Source: Pelodera strongyloides
Lineage: Eukaryota > Nematoda > Chromadorea > Rhabditida > Rhabditidae
DNA length: 64,000 bases
Reading direction: 5' to 3'
Assembly: GCA_036852015.1 (NCBI GenBank)
Contig: JAANDG010000369.1
Coordinates: 62,001-126,000 of the forward strand
The notes beneath the pieces are model-generated. The model made no database searches, was not told the origin of the DNA, and saw only the letters and a program-made list of their open reading frames with translations. This document shows positions 58,101 through 64,000 of this stretch, in pieces (the stretch's first letter is position 1; each line of letters opens with the position of its first letter). Position numbers and translations under genes: made by a program.

Positions 58101-60440
58101 AGAGCTAGAAATATGAGTGTAGGTACATGTGAAAACATAGCAAGATTGAAACTCAGGGTAGTAAAAAATTTATGAGGACATAGAGATTACATAGATGACA
58201 AAATTAAGTAGGTTAACCAACTACCTAACTTACCTTTAATAATAATTACCCCTACCTCTAATTACCTCTAATAATGAGAATCTTACCGCTGGCATGCACT
58301 TGTGCCAATTGTGCAACCAACTGCTTCGTTCCCTCAACACCAGCGAATTCGTGTGCACGCAGAATGGAGGAATTCTCAACAAATTCCATGAGAATGTAAG
58401 CTGGAATGTGATTACATATAATACGAATATGCACTAATCACTTTGCTGCAATAATAAGTGTACTAGGATACTGTATTGATTTATTTTTGTTGTACTCCTC
58501 ACATCTTTTTAAAGCCGGTTTTTGAAACGCGCCGTCGACAAATGAATACTTACGTATTTATGCTAATTTACTTGAATTTAGCTCGATTTTTTATTATAAT
58601 TTATGTTCATTTGCATAAGCTGCATGAAGAATGCTGGGTGAACTCGACGCGTTTCAAAAGCCGGTCGATATTTCGCTTTAAATCGTAATTAGGTATACTA
58701 GCTACTAGGACAATCGGTACATGAGTCTCTTGTTATGGACTGTATTATTCTTTCTCTTTATTTATTATTTTGGCTTTTAGATAAAGATTTGGATGTGACC
58801 AAAATGACTAAACTCCATGGGAACAAGATATATTTTCTAAGAAATCAGTTTAAAAAATAATAATACAAGTTTTGCTATGGTCTTATTAATTTAGGCCAAC
58901 GAACCATCAAGCTTGTGTGCATCATCAAAACGGTGGGCGGCGATCATTCGTGGCACTTTGACACCTTCAATTTTGGAGAAAACCTTCTCGAAGAAGTCAA
59001 TCTCACGGTTGTGTGCCTGACGGAGAAGGTCACGTATATTTTAGTGAAGTATACCTACCACCTACGTCGACGGTTAGCTTGACGTTTAGCTTTAGCTGTT
59101 TTTGTAACATATCATTACCTTCAGTGAGCTTTCGTAGTTTCGAATTTAAAAAAATATGGAATGCTAAAAGGAAGGATGGGTTCACGAGAAAATCACCTTG
59201 TTGTTATGCTTTAGTTTGATTGTACACAGGTAAACTTAAAAAAAGAGCATACAAAATGTTGCTTGAATTATTCCCTATTGATGATATTAGGTAAAAAAGA
59301 GGGGTATTGATCGCTTTTCCGCAAAAGTACCACCAAGATAAATTAAAGGGAAGATAAGAGATATGGCTGAAACACACTGTTTCTCACGGTTTTCAGCAAA
59401 GTAAACGATGTAAACTACAGTATATTTTGCCCAAAAAAAGCGAACCCTGGAAATACTGTCCTCATACAACTTGACAAGCGCCTCGTTGTCAGTTACTCCG
59501 ACCTAAAATAACACGGTTGATTGAGGGCATGTGAAGTACGCCTATAACACTCAGAAAAGTTGGCGAGTCACGCTCGGTAACGTGGTGACATGAAAACTTT
59601 GTAGATGGGCCGCGCATGTGGGTGGTTCGGGGGCGCATGTCGGTGGACCGCGCACGTGGGTCGGACGCTCATGTGGGTGGGCCGGGGCCGCGCATGTCGG
59701 TGGGCGGCGCATGTCGTTGGGCCGCGCATGTAGGTGGACCGCGCACACTCACTTTTTGTTGCGCAGGTGATTCTGTATGCACTCTTTTTTTTGTTATAGC
59801 CATATACCAATTATTATTTCTTGACTTTGCGGAGCTGGAGCGCGCCAATATTGGGCACTGTAATCACAGTACAAAGCATTAATATAAAAAAAACTAACCC
59901 GCAAACATGTGGGCACTTTCAACATGAAGTGATATTTCCCTTGGGAAGTTGTCACGTTCACATGGCCAATGCGAGAGGCGTTACCCTAAATATACTAATC
60001 CTTATGTTGATAGTTTTTCGATAAAAAAGTATCATCTTTTACTTCACAGTACGAGCCGCTTGGCACCGGTCCAAAGTCATTGCGGTATGCCTCGACTACC
60101 GTAGCTCTACGGACCACTGATTGTGCATATTCAAATTTGAGAATGTGTATTCAAATTTTCACAGGACGAAACAGATACTTTGGAATATTGATCACTATGA
60201 TATAAAAGGGAGAATAAAACATCGTAGTAGGTCAACTTAGGAGCTTAGGACTTTGGAAGTAGTACAGTAATTGCGTAGATAATTAATGTAATTATGATAT
60301 ACCTCATCCACAGTAATCCTCTCCACTGTGCAATCGTTGACCAGTTCATCATCTCCGAAGTGGTGTTGAATATCTTCTTTTAGTTTAGAAAGAGTGAGGT
60401 GGGTCTCAAACAGACCTTCGGCAGGCTTGAAGAGAGACAT
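55135..60440 (-). CDS. CHK/DUF1679 kinase-like protein, paralogue 1
   Basis: Choline/aminoglycoside-kinase-fold protein of the family expanded in nematodes and insects; substrates mostly unknown, presumably small molecules phosphorylated in the cytosol. Exons: 60303-60440, 59899-59985, 59446-59502, 58905-59016, 58287-58400, 58022-58104, 57592-57724, 57384-57475, 56961-57040, 56635-56725, 55766-55859, 55135-55250; joined in frame, 398 residues. Motifs: MSLFKPAEGLFETHLT at the N-terminus, YILMEFVENS (hinge), HGDMWSGN (249-256, catalytic loop), ILDWQ (268-272, metal-binding Asp), GNPGEDLSR. All key kinase residues I can check are intact. The last intron starts with GC (AG|GCAAGC). The ATG follows a TTTCCAG acceptor by 12 bases. 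The gene lies wholly between the arms of the large inverted repeat. Confidence 0.88.
56020..56058. repeat. (TTTG)n(ATTG)n microsatellite
   Basis: Tetranucleotide run in a CHK1 intron, followed by two copies of TAGGATTGGTTCAGTAGTTC. Confidence 0.85.
56368..56406 (-). repeat. Short dispersed repeat (partner 12948-12985)
   Basis: Reverse complement of the GC-rich CCGCCTGAGGCGAC sequence found in the cysteine-rich gene. Confidence 0.55.
56774..56936. repeat. GC-rich palindromic element, copy 3
   Basis: In a CHK1 intron. Left ACACCGACGAAACTTGGCG, right CGCCAAGTTTCTCATTGT, an inverted repeat, with GCTTGCACGCC words inside. Confidence 0.6.
57061..57190. repeat. CCCGATTTCGCCCCGATC palindromic repeat, copy 2
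   Basis: Shorter copy of the element at 4556-4812, in a CHK1 intron: CCGATTTCGGCCCGATCAAG followed by its mirror CTTGATCGGGGCGAAATTGG. Confidence 0.75.
57751..57832. mobile_element. Truncated TTAAAGCGAAAT MITE
   Basis: 82-bp internally deleted copy with both ends kept (TTAAAGCAAAATACCGG ... TATTGCGCTTTAA), in a CHK1 intron 26 bases from exon 57592-57724. Confidence 0.82.
58509..58681. mobile_element. Palindromic TTAA-flanked MITE, class TTAAAGCGAAAT
   Basis: Copy in a CHK1 intron. The left end lost about 12 bases after TTAAAG, the right end GATATTTCGCTTTAA is intact. Confidence 0.82.
59607..59750. repeat. GC-rich minisatellite in CHK1 intron
   Basis: Degenerate tandem repeat of about 17-25 bases built on GGGCCGCGCATGTCGGTG. 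Open frames over it on both strands follow from the repeat. Confidence 0.8.
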
Positions 60441-62017
60441 AATTGAGGAAAGTCTGGAAATCAATTATTTTTAGGCCACGAAACGTATCATAAACAACTG
60501 ATTTTCCTTGTATTAATACAAACTTTTGTGCGATCACAATAGACCTCAATTTGCATGTAATACATGAAAATGGGGTTTGACGAGCATGAGTTTCACCAAC
60601 CACGCGTTATACCACGCTTTAAAACAATGTTCTTATGTTAAAAAAAATAACATAAAATACAAGGCATTACGGGGTTAACACTGAGCGGTAAAGAAACAGA
60701 ACACTAAAAATTAATAAACAAAAAATAGTAAGTTCTATTTATACAAAGCTGGTGGTTCTAATATAATCTTTCCAAATGTTGTGCAATCCGGAAGAGATAA
60801 CACGAATAGTGGAGGGAGCAGAGTACATTCAAAAACTACAAACTACATATAAAGAACTAGGAGAACAAAATGATCAAAAATCTGCGCAAAACATGCTCAC
60901 ATAAAAAAGTGAAAAGGAGCATTACCAAATTTTTAAAATTTTTCTTTTAGTCTTCAAGAGTGTGGTAGAATACACTGAATACAGTATGCTTATTACTGCT
61001 AATTACCATTACTATTAGTTGCTGCTTTCCAAAATATAATCTACTCCTTACAAGTTATTATAATGAAGAACTAATAGTAGATTTTTACATTGGTCCCGGT
61101 GAAGCCTTCTCCATACCTTATTTTCTCTCCGTTTTTTTTGTAATTTTACAAAACAATTGAATTATATTTAAAAAAAATTAAAGGTGATATAGCACGTCAC
61201 TCGTCAATAGCACAGCACGTCACTCGTATTTGTGTTGCACAGAGTCTAGTGTAGAGAGACCGAGAGAACTTTTTGATCTTTTGGGCAAATAAAGATAATG
61301 GTGAAGCAGGCAGCAGAATTTAGATAGATAAACAATTTTCTGGTTTGAAACGTTTTCACAGAAAGAAAATATTTATTATAAATTATAAAATAGCAATTCT
61401 CTTCAAGAGACCTTATACGCATGACCTTATACCACTTATACACACATGAAAAATATTACTGTCCCACAACTTGTCAGCTCTAAGTTGAAATCTCAGAGGA
61501 GCTCACGAGGGAAGCTCTTACCATGGCCGCAAACCACAAATTTTGTAGAGAACTTCACGCTCTACACCATTTGTCGTCAAAAAAGTTATGAGCCTTTGAA
61601 ATTTAATATATGGGAAATTGAAATTTTACATGTCAGAGACATTGTGATTACGGATAGACGATAGCTAATTATAAGAGTTTGGTCGTATTGTCTTCTGTAT
61701 TGTGCAGAATACTTCAGCAAATGAATTTAACTATGTATTTCATTTTATATTCTTGCCACATACTATACGGATTTAAACACAAGACCATCCAAAAATCTTT
61801 ATTTAAAATTTATATAAATATTGAGGAAAACAACACTGATCAATAATCGGTAATAAATAATTTATGATACGATTCAATTTGCACCGAGCTACCGATAAGA
61901 AATATCATTCTCTACCTTCTTCTTTTTAACATAGGAATTTTACGTCACATACATCCACAATACACACAAATGCAAATAAAGAAAACCAAAAAGGGCTGCC
62001 GCGCGCTTAGCCCCAAT
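60441..62017. other. Intergenic stretch: CHK1 promoter side and right arm interior
   Basis: 60441-61042 is AT-rich spacer upstream of CHK1 with no gene seen. From 61043 it is the right arm of the inverted repeat, downstream of the CHK2 stop codon. A TTTATT at 61799-61804 (minus-strand poly(A) signal) lies about 215 bases past that stop. Confidence 0.5.
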
Positions 62018-62997
62018 TCAGTTGCACAGAGGCGTTTCGAGATTTTCAATAATGTGCCTGCACTCAATAATTTCAGCAATTTCCTCTAGCACAGCAATGA
62101 TATTGTTGACCACAATCTCTTTCTTGGAGGCGATTTCTTCTTCGCCTGAAAGACTGAATAAATCTTTTACGGTTCAAGAGCGGTTTATTCAAGGCTGGTG
62201 CAAGGCTTCAAGGTTCAACGCAGTGTTCAAAGGCTAGACTACCATGATAGTCTAGCCTTTGAACCTGTTTCCCTCGGTTCACAATTTAGATCAGTTATTT
62301 ATCGATTTTTGAAATAATTTCAACAAAGATAGATAGATCGATATTCTACCGCATTGCGGTCAATATCAATAATATAAAAAAAACAATGTACTTGTAAAAT
62401 CCTTCGAATCCATTTCGAACATTTCTGGGTAATATGGGACTGAGATCATGGAACACGTGGGGAGAGTGAGTTTGTAACCTCGTAACAACTAAACAAGTTT
62501 ATTTATTTATATGAATATGCGTATTTATGTATACCATCGAGTTTCATTCGGTTGACAATAAAATTTGACAGAAAAGGTAACATTAGAGAGAAAGGGGAAA
62601 ATTTTCCGATAAGAGCACTTATACATGTTCGCTAGAAGCTTGACAGGCTGGTATTCCTAGTTGTGACATTGGTACTTTCAATATGATTTTTTTTCACCTG
62701 ATCATATGTAAATGGTATTTTGCCGTAACCACTTGCATTGAGAATTCCGATCAATCGCTCGTAGTAATACAATAGAAGATCTCTTCCACTGAACAAATTG
62801 AAATATGGTGACCATAAGAGTCCTAGTTACGAACGCGCGCTTGGGCGGCTTGGGCCATTACTGTGCATGTGCTACAGTTTATCTTAGAATTTTATAAATA
62901 TCGCTTCGTACTCGAAGAGAAAACTCAAACTCGCCTGGGTCATTGCTGTGCTACAGTTTATTTTAAAATCTTCTAAATTACGCTTCGAAGAGAAAAC
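61043..62997 (-). repeat. Large inverted repeat, right arm
   Basis: Reverse complement of 52405-54299. It overlaps the 3' end of the CHK2 gene and contains an extra 62429-62860 block with two penultimate CHK2 exons. It carries the empty target site for the MITE at 53065-53417. Confidence 0.92.
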
Positions 62998-64000
62998 TCA
63001 CTGTTTCTGTCTATCCTCGGGCGAAAGACTCCATGTAAACATTCTCGATAGATCTTCGCCTGGATTTCCCAAACGACAACACTAAAGTAGCGAATCATGT
63101 TATAAGTTGAGAAAAACTAGTTGTCCCCAGTATTCCTCGGTAGTTCCCGGCAGTCCTCCGTTGCCCAGGTCCCCTGCTCCAGTTGCCCAGTTGTCTACAG
63201 TGGTCCCGGGGAGTCTTAGTAGGTTGCAGGTTTTATCCAATAAGCCCTTATTGTTAACTATTCAATCATATTGAACCTTCTATGAAGACTGATTGAAATC
63301 GATCGACATATAGCCAACACTCGAGAAGAAACAAGCACCGGAAATGAATTCCGTGTTAAAACCTCATACTTCTAAATAAACACGGATATTACTTCATCAG
63401 GAAAAGGAAGACTTTCCCAACCTGCCAATCGACGATGCCAGAAATGGAATAATCTCCATTCCCAGTCTTATTCCACATAACATTCCCCGACCACATATCA
63501 CCATGAACAAGAACAGGCGGACAATCTGAAAGGGCTGAATATTAAGCTTTCTTACTTTTCTCTAACTATTATATCAAAAAATGCTCACTAACTATGCCCG
63601 GTTGTGTTGAAAAAGTATATGTTGAACGCAGACTAAGCTGGCCTGATGAGGCCGGTTTCACCAACATTTCCGTGCGCACTTCCGTGCGCAAGTAAGTCTG
63701 CGCTACTTGCGCTCTCACCAACAATTCCGTGTGCACGGAAGTTACGTTTCGCCAACATTTCATGGCCACTGAATGTTGGTGAAACCAGCCTCTGGATAGC
63801 GTGCTGTCTTGCACATGGGAGGTCAGAGGTTCGATTCCGCCAAGCGGTACTCGGCGGATAAAAGACCATACTAAACCTGTAATATCACGCATTCAAAAAC
63901 CACAAATACCTAATTTTTCGTTAATCCGGAAGAAATACTTCGCATTGGCAACTGAATTCAACTTATTTCTGAGGATTCGGAATAGTTCTGGCCGACTGTG
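62018..64000 (-). CDS. CHK/DUF1679 kinase-like protein, paralogue 2, C-terminal part
   Basis: Paralogue of the gene at 55135-60440, entering from beyond the right edge. Exons in the window: 63910-64000, 63422-63525, 63002-63081, 62698-62788, 62535-62631, 62018-62145; joined in frame, 196 residues. It shows HGDMWSGN, IVDWQ and GNPGEDLSRMF, with splice phases equal to those of CHK1. The region between WNK and the DWQ motif is five residues longer than in CHK1. The last exon encodes a helical tail EEIAEIIECRHIIENLE. About half of the protein (N-terminal lobe) lies outside the window, so integrity cannot be judged. Confidence 0.85.
62430..62490 (-). pseudogene. Frameshifted relic of the CHK penultimate exon
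   Basis: Inverted, it reads ACAAACTCACTCTCCCCAC, as in CHK1 exon 55766-55859, but with an extra base just before and no splice support, so the frame is lost. The working penultimate exon of CHK2 appears to be 62535-62631. Confidence 0.55.
63640..63796. repeat. Inverted repeat in CHK2 intron
   Basis: GGCCGGTTTCACCAACATTT is mirrored by GAATGTTGGTGAAACCAGCC about 110 bases on, with TTCCGTGCGCA repeats inside. Confidence 0.7.
63797..63850 (+). other. tRNA-like fragment with B-box motif
   Basis: GGATAGCGTGCTGTCTTGCA followed by GGAGGTC and GGTTCGATTCC resembles the D-loop to T-loop part of a tRNA, with a good internal promoter B box. The 5' half and acceptor stem are missing, so it is not a tRNA gene; a tRNA-derived SINE remnant next to the inverted repeat is possible. 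Confidence 0.3.

Noticed and set aside
63797..63850. A functional tRNA gene
   Set aside because: Only the part from D-loop to T-loop is recognisable; stems do not pair well and the acceptor stem is absent.

Overview
The window reads as intron-rich nuclear DNA of an animal, most likely a nematode. The evidence is a FAT-1/FAT-2-type methyl-end fatty acid desaturase, a pair of CHK/DUF1679 kinase-like paralogues (a family expanded in nematodes), and 3' splice-site-like sequences a few bases upstream of many start codons, as expected for spliced-leader trans-splicing. Genus cannot be told from the sequence. Exons are short and introns are often kilobases long and full of small transposons, so gene models were built by hand from splice signals, codon phase and remembered family motifs. 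No alignment or database search was run.

Layout, left to right. 157-6880 (+): 3' part of the desaturase. 8119-9237 (-) and 9605-10068 (+): two unrecognised, apparently divergent coding regions. 11819-16449 (+): a cysteine-rich secreted protein behind a TATA box. 17149-19163 (-): PPP1R11-like phosphatase inhibitor. 20497-23119 (-): ABHD14-like alpha/beta hydrolase. 23.1-30.0 kb: long gene-poor stretch of repeats. 29993-42071 (+): three genes in one orientation, GnT-I (MGAT1), an AIMP2-like tRNA-synthetase-complex scaffold and mitochondrial ribosomal protein mS25, possibly an operon. 42.5-43.8 kb: a 110-bp tandem array between convergent genes. 44211-51737 (-): a 21-exon gene for a very lysine-rich 1131-residue protein with a hydrophobic N-terminus. 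52.4-64.0 kb: two CHK kinase-like paralogues on the minus strand, the first enclosed by a large inverted repeat that carries copies of the last exon of the second.

The repeats are the most distinctive part. At least 17 small inverted-repeat elements flanked by TTAA fall into two terminal classes, one with ends TTAAAGCGAAAT and one with ends TTAAAGGG. One of them is caught as a filled site in one arm of the inverted repeat and as an empty site in the other, which shows directly that it inserted at TTAA. Most of these elements lie in introns, several close to splice sites. Other palindromic families also recur.

The genes do not form one pathway: they cover lipid desaturation, N-glycan processing, translation, phosphatase regulation and small-molecule kinase functions. 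No CRISPR, prophage or bacterial-type operon is present.
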